From positions 1-17,479 of the forward strand of contig JBCDBY010000059.1 of assembly GCA_039182715.1 (NCBI GenBank): DNA of 17,479 bases, in the 5' to 3' direction. Under the pieces are notes generated by a model that was given only the letters and a program-made list of their open reading frames with translations, ran no database searches and was not told the origin of the DNA. The position numbers were made by a program, and so were the translations under genes. Source of the DNA: JBCDBY01 sp039182715 (GTDB lineage: Bacteria > Planctomycetota > PLA2). Positions 1 to 8,206 of the stretch are shown here, one piece after another (within the stretch, counting starts at the first letter, position 1; each line of letters opens with the position of its first letter).

Positions 1-1123
1 CGCTCTCGAACCGTCCGTCCGCTTCGGTTCGATCGCGCGTGCCGTTGCTCACCTCCGCGCCTTCGATGGGACGTCCCTCCGGGTCGACGATGCGTCCGCG
101 GCGCACCACGCCCGCACGTCCGAAAAAGATCTGCCAGCGAGGCTTCTGCAGCGCGTCTCCCTCGATCCGGCGGCGAATCCACGCGCGTCCCTCCGCGCGC
201 GCCAGAAGATCGACGTGATGGGCCGGATGCGGATGCGTCGGCGGGTCGAACGTGACGATGCCCTCCGCGTCGGCGACGAGTTCGAGGGGTTCGGGATCGG
301 GGTCGGCGCCGAAGTGGCGAAACTGCACGCGCAGCCGTGCACCGGGCGTCTCCAGGTTCACGGTGTGGCGTAAGCGGCGGCGCGCCGGCTCCCGGTCGCC
401 GGGCGTCGCTTCCGGCTCCCTTTCGGCCGCCGGCACGGCGTCGCCGGGCTCCGGCTCGACGGGGTTTTCGAGCGCAGCTCGCTGCGGAGGCGTCGTGGGC
501 GGGGCGCTCCACTGCACCGCGACGACGCCGACCGTCGCCATCAACAACACCGTCGCCACGCCCGCCGCCAACACGGATCGACCGGCCAGCAGCGGCAGCA
601 GGGCGGCACACCAGACGCGACGTCCCCCCGGCGTACGCGCGTCGAGATCCTTGCGCAGTCTTGCCAGCGCCCGCCGCGTGCGCGAGCGCACCGTCTCGAC
701 CGGAACGCCCAGTTCGCGCGCCACGACGCGCGGCGGTTTCCCATCGAGGAAACGGGCCACGATGACGTCGCGGTCCATCGGCGGCAGGGCCACGACGGCC
801 TCGACGACCCGGCGTTGGGTTTCGAGCCGTGCCACGTCGTCGACGGTCGCGTCGACGCGATCCGCGCGCGCCCGGGTCGCTTCGCGCGCGGCCCGCCGAC
901 GCCGGCTCCGGTGGTGGCGCAGCGCGAGCTTTCTCGTCACGCCCGACAGCCAGGCGCGGTTCGCTCCGCTGGGCGGCGGCTTTTCCAGAGCGACGACCAT
1001 CGCCTCCTGCGCGATGTCGTCCGCGTCGTCGGCGTCGTGGACCAGCCGGCGTGCCAAAGCGCGCAGGAAGTCCCGATGCGCGAGCAGGCCGGCGGCCGTG
1101 GGGTCCTCTCGTGTCGTCGTCAC
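1..1123 (-). CDS. ECF-type sigma factor fused to a membrane segment and a Cna-B-like domain (3' end off window)
   Basis: 374 codons are visible and the frame is still open at the left edge. Residues about 15-60 resemble sigma-70 region 2 (FLRALARRLVHDADDADDIAQEA). Residues about 100-162 resemble region 4, with helix-turn-helix text VVARELGVPVETVRSRTRRAL. An RRVW motif at 168-171 is followed by a hydrophobic stretch at about 172-203, then a Pro/Glu-rich linker. The last visible residues (about 341-374) match the carboxypeptidase-regulatory/Cna-B repeat pattern: GRIVDPEGRPIEGAEV, then TEADGRFES. The GTG start is chosen because it is the only start codon between an in-frame upstream TGA and the sigma domain; no well-spaced Shine-Dalgarno is seen. 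The protein is paralogous to the 1446-residue protein upstream and lies 49 bp after the cupin gene, probably in the same transcript. Inference: a membrane-tethered sigma factor whose C-terminal part lies outside the cytoplasm. No separate anti-sigma gene is visible. Confidence 0.85.
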   Translation of the reverse strand, partial: MTTTREDPTAAGLLAHRDFLRALARRLVHDADDADDIAQEAMVVALEKPPPSGANRAWLSGVTRKLALRHHRSRRRRAAREATRARADRVDATVDDVARLETQRRVVEAVVALPPMDRDVIVARFLDGKPPRVVARELGVPVETVRSRTRRALARLRKDLDARTPGGRRVWCAALLPLLAGRSVLAAGVATVLLMATVGVVAVQWSAPPTTPPQRAALENPVEPEPGDAVPAAEREPEATPGDREPARRRLRHTVNLETPGARLRVQFRHFGADPDPEPLELVADAEGIVTFDPPTHPHPAHHVDLLARAEGRAWIRRRIEGDALQKPRWQIFFGRAGVVRRGRIVDPEGRPIEGAEVSNGTRDRTEADGRFES

Positions 1124-1172
1124 CTCTACCCGTACATGCCCGCGCGGCCCGAAACCGGTTCAGGATTCTTCG

Positions 1173-2129
1173 TTACGGTCCTCCCAGTTCGATGCCGAAC
1201 TGGTCCGCGAGCTCGCCGAGTCGGCGGATCTCCTCGTTGCTCGGCGCCGCGATGGGGGCGGTCCGGTCCTCGACGCGCGTGCCGATTTCGAAGAAGAGCT
1301 GCTCGAGTCCGGCGGGCGCGACGTGGATGAGCGTGCGGGCCGGCCGGTCGGTCTCGTTGCGGAACCAGTGCCGTTGCCCGCGCGGCAGATGCACGAATTC
1401 ACCGGCCGTCGCCTCGAACGAGCCGTCGTCGGTGAAGAAGGTGATCGTGCCTTCGAGGATGCAGAAGGCCTCCTCCTCGCGCGTGTGCGTGTGCGGCGGC
1501 GGACCGCCGCCGGGGCTCAGCGTCGCCTCCCACAGCGCGTACCCGCCCTCGGTCTCTTCGCCGGTCGCGAGGAACCGGTAGCGATCGCCGACCACGTCCA
1601 CCGTGTCGCCTTCGTCGCGCCGCACGACGTGGGCGCGCGGCGCGAGCTGGAACGCGGCCGCCGGCGGATCGAGATCGATATCGTGCTTGGCGGCAGCCGT
1701 CACGAGCCGGTCGCGGACCTCGTCGGAGATCGGGACCACGGGCGCGTCGGCGTGTTCCATGGGATAACCGCCGTCGCGCTGGAAGCGGTCGAACCCGGCC
1801 GGCGCGCAGAGGATGAGCGCCTCCGCGTCGGCGCCGCTCTCGTTGCGCACGGCATGGGCTACGAGCGCGCCGACGTTCACGAAGTCGCCGGCGTGCAGCG
1901 TCTCGGTCCGGTCGCCCGCCACGAAGGTGAGCGATCCGCGTGTCAGGTAGAACCCCTCCTCGAAGTCGTGACGGTGCGGCGGCGTGCGCCCGTCCGCGGC
2001 GGAGACGGCGCGCGACAGGCAGTAGGTGTTGCCGGTTTCCTCGCCCAGCGCCAGGAACTGCGTCGGGGCTCCGAGCCAGGAGATCCAGTGGCCTTCGCGG
2101 GCGCGACGGTGGAGAGGCGACGCGGTCAT
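1173..2129 (-). CDS. two-domain cupin (bicupin) protein
   Basis: The protein has 318 residues and two cupin barrels. Domain 1 (about 20-115) has motif PPHRHDFEEGF with likely metal ligands H52, H54 and E58, and H92 in the second motif (AHAVRN). Domain 2 (about 185-285) has PPHTHTREEEAF with H213, H215 and E219, then LPRGQRHWFRN with H254. Both domains therefore keep the 3-His/1-Glu metal site usual for cupins. Quercetin 2,3-dioxygenase-like and sugar-binding bicupins share this layout, but the substrate cannot be told from sequence. There is no signal peptide, so it is probably cytoplasmic. The ATG lies 11 bp after the stop of the sigma-fusion gene and no strong ribosome-binding site is seen, which suggests co-transcription and possible translational coupling. 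A small-molecule or sensory role linked to the two sigma fusions is inference from context only. Confidence 0.85.
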   Translation of the reverse strand: MTASPLHRRAREGHWISWLGAPTQFLALGEETGNTYCLSRAVSAADGRTPPHRHDFEEGFYLTRGSLTFVAGDRTETLHAGDFVNVGALVAHAVRNESGADAEALILCAPAGFDRFQRDGGYPMEHADAPVVPISDEVRDRLVTAAAKHDIDLDPPAAAFQLAPRAHVVRRDEGDTVDVVGDRYRFLATGEETEGGYALWEATLSPGGGPPPHTHTREEEAFCILEGTITFFTDDGSFEATAGEFVHLPRGQRHWFRNETDRPARTLIHVAPAGLEQLFFEIGTRVEDRTAPIAAPSNEEIRRLGELADQFGIELGGP

Positions 2130-2140
2130 GCGCGATGATG

Positions 2141-5100
2141 CTATCGCAACGTCGTCTCGGGATCGCCGCTGCGGACGAATCCGAGCGCGCGCGGCTTTGC
2201 CAGCGGCTTGCCGCCGAGAGCGACGAGCTTGACCTCGTAGCGACCCGGCGGCAGCGCGCGGGACGCCACGCGCCCCTCCGCGTCGGTCGATGCCTGTCCG
2301 TTGGCTCGCCCTTCCTCGTGGACGAGCCGGAGGACCGCGTGTCGCAGGGGCGCTCCCTCGCTGTCCACGGCACGCAGCGCGATGCGCGGCTGCGGCTCGA
2401 GGTTCAGGTCCCGCGTGCCGCCGGCGGACGCCTTGGCCACCACCGCGCGCCCCAGCTTCGTGTGCCGCGACTCCAGCTGGAACGAGGGCGCGGTCAGTCC
2501 GCCGAGGCGGTAGCGACCCTGCAGGTCGGTTTGGGTGTGCGCAAGCACCTCGCGCTTCGCGTCGAGCGCAAACACCGCGGCGCCGGGCACTGGGGTCCCG
2601 CTCGCGTCGAGCACGCGGCCGGAGACCGCACCCGTCGCCTGCACCGCGAGCGCGATGCCCTGGGCTCCGGACTCCACGCGCGTCGCCCGCGTCAGCGGCA
2701 CCGTCTTGCCCGTGTTCGACTCGTGCAGCGTCAGCGTGAACGTGCCCGCGGGGAGGTTGCCGATCGAAAACGTCCCGTCCGGCTTCACGCCGCCGTTGTA
2801 GTGCCAGCCCTTCGCGTCGCGTTGGGCGCGCACGAACACGCCGCCGCGCAGCGGCTCGCCGTCCGGACCCGTGACGGTCCCCTGCAGCGTCCGCGCCGGC
2901 TGCAGCGCGATCGTCACGCCCTGGTCGCCCGCGTTGAGCGACGCGGCTTCGGCCACGAGCGGCTTGCCGAAGCGATCGGGCGCGCCCGCGGAGCGGTTCG
3001 CGACCACGCGCACCTCGACGCGCGCGACCGAGAGTCCGGTGATCGTGAAGCGGCCGTCCGCGTCGCTGCGCGTGGCAAACGTCGCGCCGCCGCCGACCGG
3101 CCGCACGTGCAGCCATGCGCCGGGCACCGCTTCGTCGCCGTACGCGACGCAACGGCCGGTGATCGATCCCTTGCCTCGCTTTGCCGTCAGGACCACGTCC
3201 GTGGCGCCCGAGGCGAACGTCTCGCTCGACATCGACGGTACGACGTCGACCTGCGCCTGCCAGCCCTGCGCGACCTCGAGCCGCACGGCGCCGGCGCTCG
3301 TGCTGAGCTCGAAGCTGCCGTCCGGCTTGCTCATCGCCTGCGAACCCTGGAAGCCGCCCTGCGGATGGTGCGCGCGCACGAGCGCGTCGCCCACCGGCGT
3401 GCCGTCTTCGTACTGCACGCGGCCGCGAATCGAGCCGGGCGTCGCCAGCTCGACGCGCAGCGGCTCGTCCGCCGGCAGACGAATCGTCGGCTGCGCCCAG
3501 AGCGTGCCGGGCGCGCTGACGCGCAGGCGGTAGGTGAAGGCCGGCAGATCGGGGATCTCGAATCGGCCGTCGGCGCCGGTTGTCGCGACGATCTCGAACG
3601 GGTGGCTGTTGAATCCGGAGCTGGACCAATCCCGCTTCTGACCAAGCGCGGGGGGCAGGCGATCGTTGCTGAACTCGATGCGCGCCCCGGCGATCGGCCC
3701 GCTGCCGTCGGCGGCGACGACCACGCCGCGCATGACGTGACCGCGCTCGAGCTTCAGCCGCACGCCTTCCTCCGCGTCGGCGACGGCGGGCGCGAAGCCC
3801 GGTGCGACGGCGCGCACGAGGTAGTCCTCCGCGCTCGGTAGCACGACCTCGAATGCGCCATCCGTCGCGACCGGCTGGCGCGGCGCGCTCTGCCACACGG
3901 AGGCCACCTCGTAGCTGCCTTCGAGCACGACCTGCTTCGGGGCGACCTGCACGAACGCGCCGGCGGCGGGGTCGACGCGGCCTCGGACGGTCCGGGCGCC
4001 CTCGATCACGAGCTCGATGGATTCGTCCGACGTGTCGACCGGTTGCGCCAGCAGCTCGCGACCATCGCGGCGAACGCGCAGCGTCAGCTCGCCCTTGGGC
4101 ACGCCGGCGAGGAGGAACGATCCATCGGTGGCCGTCGTCGTGGCCGGCGCCACTTCGGAGACCACCTCGACCGCGGCGACCGCCGCTCCTTCGCGTGTCC
4201 GCACGACGCCGCGCAGATCGACGCCGCGCTCCATCCGAGCATCGAGGCGGGTCACACCGCTGCGGCCGATCTTCGGATCGCGCGCGCCCGGCATCGTCTT
4301 GCGGTCCGGCATCGGATCCTGCGCGAATCCCTCCTTGCGCACCAGCACCCGCGCGAATCCGTCCTCGACGCCGTCGATCCGATAGCGGCCTTCCGCGTCG
4401 GTGCGTGCCTGGTGCGTGACGAGCCCGCGGAATCCGTTCCAGACCTGCAGCTCGACCTCCGCCCCGGCGACCGGCCCCGCCTCGCTTTGCACGCGACCCT
4501 CGACCGTCGCGGCGCGACGCAGCGTCAGGTTCCACTCCTCGGCGGCGCCGTGGAGCACGAAGGCGCTCGTCCAGGCGCGGCGGCCGGTGGCGGGCACGAG
4601 CACGTAGCCCTCCTTGCGCGCGGTGAAGTTCACGGGTCGGGATCGTCCGTCCCCCTGGCCGCGCGCCGGCGGATGGAGGTAGGCGCCGATCGGGACGTGA
4701 ATCTCGTACCGTCCGTCCGCGTCGCTGTGCGCGGTCAGGTAGGTGGGGGAGTGGCGCCGCCAGAAGGCGCCGCGCACCTCGGCGCCTTCGACCGGCTTGC
4801 CCTGTTCGTCGGTCACGCGCCCGAAGAGCTTGCCGCCGTCGAGCAGGATGTCGAAGCGCGACACGGATGGCACCTCGACGACGCCGAAGCGGGAGGGGAG
4901 GCCGCCCTCCGGCAGCAGCGCGATGGCGTGGCCGCCGCGCGGCAGATGCTCGAAGCGGTAGCGGCCTTTTTCGTCGGTGACCGCCTCGAGGGCGAGTGCG
5001 CCACGCGGGGACGGCGTCATCGAACGCGTCGCCTCGCGCGGGGCGAGCGCGAGCACCGTCGCGCCGGCCAGCGGCTTCTTCTCGACGTCGAGGACGACGC

Positions 5101-6481
5101 CCTCGAGCGCGTGGCCGCGTGCGAGCGCCAGCGTGATCGGCACCTCCACGCCGCCGCGCAGCAGCGGCTTGTCGGCGAGTCCGGTCGGCGCGAACGAGGC
5201 GTGCGAGGCGCGGAACGTCCAGCGCCCCGGCGCGAGGTCGTCCAGCCGTGCGCGGCCCTGCGCGTCGGTGGTCCGGGTGACGACCGGCTTCGGGCGCGCC
5301 CCGCGCCAGTCCTGCCCGCCGACCCGCGGCCGCGCGAGGAAAGCCTCGACGCGCGCATCGGCGACCGGCGCGCCCTGCGGATCGACGACGTCGACCCGGA
5401 CGCGTACCGGTGCGTCGAGCCAGAGCACGTCGAGGTGCTGGTGCTCGTCCGGCAGCAGCTCGAGGCCCTGCACGCGCGGTGTCGCGTAGCCCTCCCTGCG
5501 CGCGCGCACGGCGTAGGGGCCGCCGTCGGGCAGATCGAACGAGAAGTAGCCCGAGGCGGCCGTCGTCGCGGTGCGGCGCATGCCGTCGGGGCCGAGCAGC
5601 TCGACCGGCACGCCCTCGGCCGGTGCGCTCGTCGCGGCGAAGCGCACCTCGCCGCTCAGCCTCGCGGTCGCCGCGGCGGACGGGCCGGGGACTTCGGGTG
5701 CGGTCCCGCGCGTCGCGTTGCCGTCGAGCGCAGCCGACTCCGTGGCGCTCCCGTTGCGCGCCGCACGATCGAGTCGCGTCGGCTCGCCGGGGAAGAGCGC
5801 GTCGCGCGCGACGTAGAGCGTGCCGCACAACAGCAGCGCACAGACGGCGACGCCGGCGAGCAGGGACTTCTTCGAAGAGACGGCCATGGCGGTGGTTCCC
5901 AGGGAGGAGGAGGTGGTGGAAGCGGCTGCCGCGGAGGCGGCGGCGGGCAGCGCGAGGGCGCCCAGCAGCACGCCCCAGACGCGGCGGCTGCCGAACTGCG
6001 TGTCCATGCGCGTGCGCAGCTTCTTGAGCGCCCGGTGCTCGCGCATCCGGACGGTCGCCGCGGTCACGCCGAGGCGCGCCGCGGTGTCGACGGGGGAGAG
6101 CTCCTCGAAGTAGCGCAGCAGCATGGTGGAGCGGTAGGGCTCCTCCAGCTCGAAGACGTGGTTGACGACCGCGCGCTGCGCTTCCGCGCGCATCACGATC
6201 TCGTCCGCCGCCTCGTCGCCGTCCGGTTTCGCCGCCTTGCGCTCGCGCCGTTCCACGCGCTCCTCGCGTCGCAGCATCTGCGCGCGCTGGTTGCGCAGCA
6301 CGCGACGGAACCAGCCTTTCACGGCGCCTTCGCTCCGCGGGGGCTGCTGCATCGCCGCGATCCAGGTCTCCTGCTCCAGGTCGGCCGCCGCATGCTCGTC
6401 GCGCACCAGGGCGCGCGCCATGCGACGGACCCACGCGCGATGGCGCAGGAGCGACTCGAAGGAAACCGGATGATCTTCCAT
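2141..6481 (-). CDS. giant sigma factor-transmembrane-multi-repeat (carboxypeptidase regulatory-like) fusion
   Basis: This 1446-residue protein starts at ATG 6481. Residues about 8-70 form sigma-70 region 2 (LLRHRAWVRRMARALVRDEH, then DLEQETWIAA). Residues about 100-160 form region 4, with ELSPVDTAARLGVTAATVRM as the DNA-binding helix-turn-helix. The RRVW motif at 166-169 is shared with the paralogue at 1-1123. Two hydrophobic stretches follow: a weak Ala-rich one (170-187) and a clear one at about 206-224 (LLAGVAVCALLLCGTLYV). From about 272 to the end there are about 13 repeats of 75-100 residues with the pattern GxVxDxxGxPVxGAxV, then TDAxGRFxIxGLxxGxY. This is typical of CarboxypepD_reg/Cna-B beta-sandwich domains. 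If only the second hydrophobic stretch spans the membrane, the repeats are extracytoplasmic; if both do, the repeats return to the cytoplasm. ECF sigma factors are normally about 180-200 residues, so this one carries roughly 1250 extra residues. It is likely the first gene of the operon with the cupin and second sigma fusion. Ligand and target promoters are unknown. Confidence 0.88.
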   Translation of the reverse strand: MEDHPVSFESLLRHRAWVRRMARALVRDEHAAADLEQETWIAAMQQPPRSEGAVKGWFRRVLRNQRAQMLRREERVERRERKAAKPDGDEAADEIVMRAEAQRAVVNHVFELEEPYRSTMLLRYFEELSPVDTAARLGVTAATVRMREHRALKKLRTRMDTQFGSRRVWGVLLGALALPAAASAAAASTTSSSLGTTAMAVSSKKSLLAGVAVCALLLCGTLYVARDALFPGEPTRLDRAARNGSATESAALDGNATRGTAPEVPGPSAAATARLSGEVRFAATSAPAEGVPVELLGPDGMRRTATTAASGYFSFDLPDGGPYAVRARREGYATPRVQGLELLPDEHQHLDVLWLDAPVRVRVDVVDPQGAPVADARVEAFLARPRVGGQDWRGARPKPVVTRTTDAQGRARLDDLAPGRWTFRASHASFAPTGLADKPLLRGGVEVPITLALARGHALEGVVLDVEKKPLAGATVLALAPREATRSMTPSPRGALALEAVTDEKGRYRFEHLPRGGHAIALLPEGGLPSRFGVVEVPSVSRFDILLDGGKLFGRVTDEQGKPVEGAEVRGAFWRRHSPTYLTAHSDADGRYEIHVPIGAYLHPPARGQGDGRSRPVNFTARKEGYVLVPATGRRAWTSAFVLHGAAEEWNLTLRRAATVEGRVQSEAGPVAGAEVELQVWNGFRGLVTHQARTDAEGRYRIDGVEDGFARVLVRKEGFAQDPMPDRKTMPGARDPKIGRSGVTRLDARMERGVDLRGVVRTREGAAVAAVEVVSEVAPATTTATDGSFLLAGVPKGELTLRVRRDGRELLAQPVDTSDESIELVIEGARTVRGRVDPAAGAFVQVAPKQVVLEGSYEVASVWQSAPRQPVATDGAFEVVLPSAEDYLVRAVAPGFAPAVADAEEGVRLKLERGHVMRGVVVAADGSGPIAGARIEFSNDRLPPALGQKRDWSSSGFNSHPFEIVATTGADGRFEIPDLPAFTYRLRVSAPGTLWAQPTIRLPADEPLRVELATPGSIRGRVQYEDGTPVGDALVRAHHPQGGFQGSQAMSKPDGSFELSTSAGAVRLEVAQGWQAQVDVVPSMSSETFASGATDVVLTAKRGKGSITGRCVAYGDEAVPGAWLHVRPVGGGATFATRSDADGRFTITGLSVARVEVRVVANRSAGAPDRFGKPLVAEAASLNAGDQGVTIALQPARTLQGTVTGPDGEPLRGGVFVRAQRDAKGWHYNGGVKPDGTFSIGNLPAGTFTLTLHESNTGKTVPLTRATRVESGAQGIALAVQATGAVSGRVLDASGTPVPGAAVFALDAKREVLAHTQTDLQGRYRLGGLTAPSFQLESRHTKLGRAVVAKASAGGTRDLNLEPQPRIALRAVDSEGAPLRHAVLRLVHEEGRANGQASTDAEGRVASRALPPGRYEVKLVALGGKPLAKPRALGFVRSGDPETTLR

Positions 6482-6582
6482 GGGCTCTCACAAGGGAGTT
6501 GCCAAGCCACCCCTCCGTGTAACCGAAAAATGCGAAACCGGGAGAGACGGCACCGCACCCAGCCGGGAGGTAGAAAGGAGAG
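6482..6582. promoter_or_regulatory. divergent intergenic region between the sigma fusion and the grpB-like gene
   Basis: These 101 bp separate two divergent start codons, so they should hold promoters in both directions. A purine-rich AAAGGAG (6574-6580) lies just before the GTG of the plus-strand gene. I could not assign a convincing -35/-10 pair or a GGAAC-type ECF promoter on either strand. The region is a sensible place to look for autoregulation by the sigma fusion. Confidence 0.4.
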
Positions 6583-7116
6583 GTGGCGGGAACCGACCGG
6601 GAAAGAGGCGTACGGCGACGGGGACTCGTTTCGGAGTACGACCCCGATTGGCCGACGCAGTGCGCGCACCTTGCCCGACATTTTCGGGCCATTGCCGGGC
6701 CTGCCCTGGAGGGAATCGAGCACGTCGGCGGCACCGCCGTGCCCGGCATGATCGCGAAGCCGATCCTCGACATCGATCTGGTCGTCCGGCCGGACCGTTG
6801 GACCGCGCTGGTTAGCGCGCTGGCGGCGGCGGGCGTTCGACACGTCGGCGATCAGGGCATTTCCGGCCGCGAGGTCTTCAAGCCGCTCCACCGCGGAGCG
6901 TGGCCGCGCGTGCATCTCTACGCCTGCGCGCCCGACTCGGAGGAGCTGCGGCGTCATCTCGCGTTCCGGGACTACCTGCGTACGCATCCGATCGCGGCTG
7001 CGGAGCTGGGCGCGCGCAAGTGGAGCCTCGCGGACCGGGACATCGAGACCTACCAGGCGGGGAAAGCGGCGCTTGTCCAGGCGATCCTCGCGCGCGCGCT
7101 CTTGATCAAACCTTGA
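6583..7116 (+). CDS. GrpB family protein (UPF0157), nucleotidyltransferase-like
   Basis: The protein has 177 residues, normal for the family. The diagnostic stretch HVGGTAVPGMIAKPILDIDL (residues 47-66) corresponds to the GSTAVPGLxAKPxIDI signature, with Ser replaced by Gly. D63 and D65 are placed like the paired acidic residues of the nucleotidyltransferase fold. Further family marks are HLY (111-113), FRDYLRTHP (128-136) and the YxxGK near 157-161. The GTG start is the only one after an in-frame upstream TAG; a GGAG lies only 2 bases before it, closer than usual. The family is structurally related to nucleotidyltransferases, and its substrate in most bacteria is unknown. Some GrpB-like domains are fused to CoaE, but this one stands alone. 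PPK2 follows after 37 bp on the same strand, so co-transcription is possible. Confidence 0.85.
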   Translation: MAGTDRERGVRRRGLVSEYDPDWPTQCAHLARHFRAIAGPALEGIEHVGGTAVPGMIAKPILDIDLVVRPDRWTALVSALAAAGVRHVGDQGISGREVFKPLHRGAWPRVHLYACAPDSEELRRHLAFRDYLRTHPIAAAELGARKWSLADRDIETYQAGKAALVQAILARALLIKP

Positions 7117-7153
7117 ATTGGGGCGCGTTCGGGGCGGTGGCTATGCTCGCTGG

Positions 7154-8071
7154 ATGCGCGCCTTCCAGAAGTTTCTCGAGGAGTCCATCGAGTTCGATCA
7201 CGAGCCGGAGCCGATCGAGACGGCGGTGCCGCTCGAGCACCCCGAGGAGTTCGACCCGGTCCTGCGGCAGCGCTACTTCCTCGAGGGCATGTACCCCTAC
7301 CCCAAGCGCATCCACGTCCAGGAGTACTACCGGCAGAAGTACGCGCTGCAGGTCGAGCTGGTGAAGTTCCAGAACTGGGTCAAGGAGACGCAGCAGAAGG
7401 TGCTGATGATCTTCGAGGGGCGCGACGCGGCCGGCAAGGGCAGCACGATCAAGCGCTTCATGGAGTTCATCAACCCGCGCGGCGCGCGCGTGATCGCGCT
7501 GGAGAAGCCGACCGATCGGGAGCGCGGCTCCTGGTACTTCCAGCGCTACATCCGCCATCTGCCGGGGCCGGGCGAGATCATGTTCTTCGATCGCAGCTGG
7601 TACAACCGCGCGGGCGTCGAGCGGGTGATGGGTTTCTGCACCGAGCAGGAGTACGGGCAGTTCTTCGAGCAGGTTCCGCTCGTCGAGCGCATGCTGACCA
7701 GTTCCGGCATTCGCCTCATCAAGTTCTGGTTCTCCGTCAGCCAGGAGGAGCAGCGCCGGCGCTTCGGCATGCGCAAAACGCACCCGCTCAAGCAGTGGAA
7801 GCTGAGCCCGATGGACCTCGAGTCCGAGCGGCGGTGGGACGACTACACCCTCGCCAAGGAGGAGATGTTCAAGCACACGCACACGCCGCACGCGCCGTGG
7901 ACGGTCATCAAGTCCGAGGACAAGATGCGCGCGCGGCTGGCGGCCATGCGCTACGTGCTCTACCACATGCCCTACGCCGGCAAGGACGAGGAGAACGTCG
8001 GGGTACCCGACCCCTGGATCATCGCCAACATCAGCGAGATCGCGCCCGACGGTTCGGCCGGGCTCGCCTGA
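7154..8071 (+). CDS. ppk2: polyphosphate kinase 2 (PPK2), single-domain
   Basis: The protein has 305 residues. PPK2 enzymes transfer phosphate between polyphosphate and nucleotides in the cytoplasm. Walker A is FEGRDAAGKGST (87-98). Walker B is MFFDRSWYNRAGVERVMGF (143-161), with D146 and R147. A lid-like basic segment EEQRRRFGMRKTHPLKQWKLS spans about 198-218, and RRWDDYTLAKEEMF (227-240) matches the conserved C-terminal part. A single P-loop kinase domain of this size fits the short one-domain type, often GDP/ADP-forming class I. Class assignment is inference. The ATG at 7154 is preferred because conserved PPK2 sequence follows it; a TTG at 7118 in the same frame would add 12 residues without family support. 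No strong Shine-Dalgarno is seen. Confidence 0.93.
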   Translation: MRAFQKFLEESIEFDHEPEPIETAVPLEHPEEFDPVLRQRYFLEGMYPYPKRIHVQEYYRQKYALQVELVKFQNWVKETQQKVLMIFEGRDAAGKGSTIKRFMEFINPRGARVIALEKPTDRERGSWYFQRYIRHLPGPGEIMFFDRSWYNRAGVERVMGFCTEQEYGQFFEQVPLVERMLTSSGIRLIKFWFSVSQEEQRRRFGMRKTHPLKQWKLSPMDLESERRWDDYTLAKEEMFKHTHTPHAPWTVIKSEDKMRARLAAMRYVLYHMPYAGKDEENVGVPDPWIIANISEIAPDGSAGLA

Positions 8072-8097
8072 CGTCCGATAAGGTCCGTCTCGCCTTA

Positions 8098-8115
8098 GCG
8101 GGGGATTTATCCCGC
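8098..8115 (+). terminator. possible hairpin terminator after ppk2
   Basis: A 5-bp stem GCGGG/CCCGC encloses an AT-rich loop, 26 bases after the ppk2 stop. There is no T-tract, so termination is uncertain. Confidence 0.25.
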
Positions 8116-8130
8116 GCCAACATTGCTGCC

Positions 8131-8185
8131 GTAGACCGTGCGGGTCCCACGGATGGAGTGCCGTGGGAGTTCGGTAACCCGCTAC
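8131..8185 (+). promoter_or_regulatory. structured leader (nested hairpins) upstream of the beta-helix gene
   Basis: An inner perfect hairpin pairs TCCCACGG (8145-8152) with CCGTGGGA (8161-8168) around an 8-base loop. It sits inside an outer stem GCGGGT (8140-8145) with ACCCGC (8177-8182), extended by GTA/TAC after a bulge. T8145 can pair in either stem. The junction AGTTCGGTA is unpaired. The structure ends 21 bases before the ATG at 8207, and a GGAG at 8192-8195 lies between. The sequence could be a cis-regulatory RNA or a protein-binding leader. I could not match it to a known riboswitch class by eye. Confidence 0.4.
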
Positions 8186-8206
8186 GAAATCGGAGTACAG
8201 CACATC

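Noticed and set aside
252..2138. 628-codon open frame on the plus strand opposite the sigma fusion and cupin
   Set aside because: It is a shadow of the minus-strand genes, with no domain and Arg/Ser-rich composition.
1173..6773. 1866-codon minus-strand open frame
   Set aside because: Only its C-terminal 318 codons (the cupin) are real. The rest is another frame of the 1446-residue sigma fusion, which shows proper domains in its own frame.
8131..8185. Cyclic-di-GMP or ZTP riboswitch
   Set aside because: The conserved core sequences of these classes as I know them are not present, so only an unclassified leader is reported.
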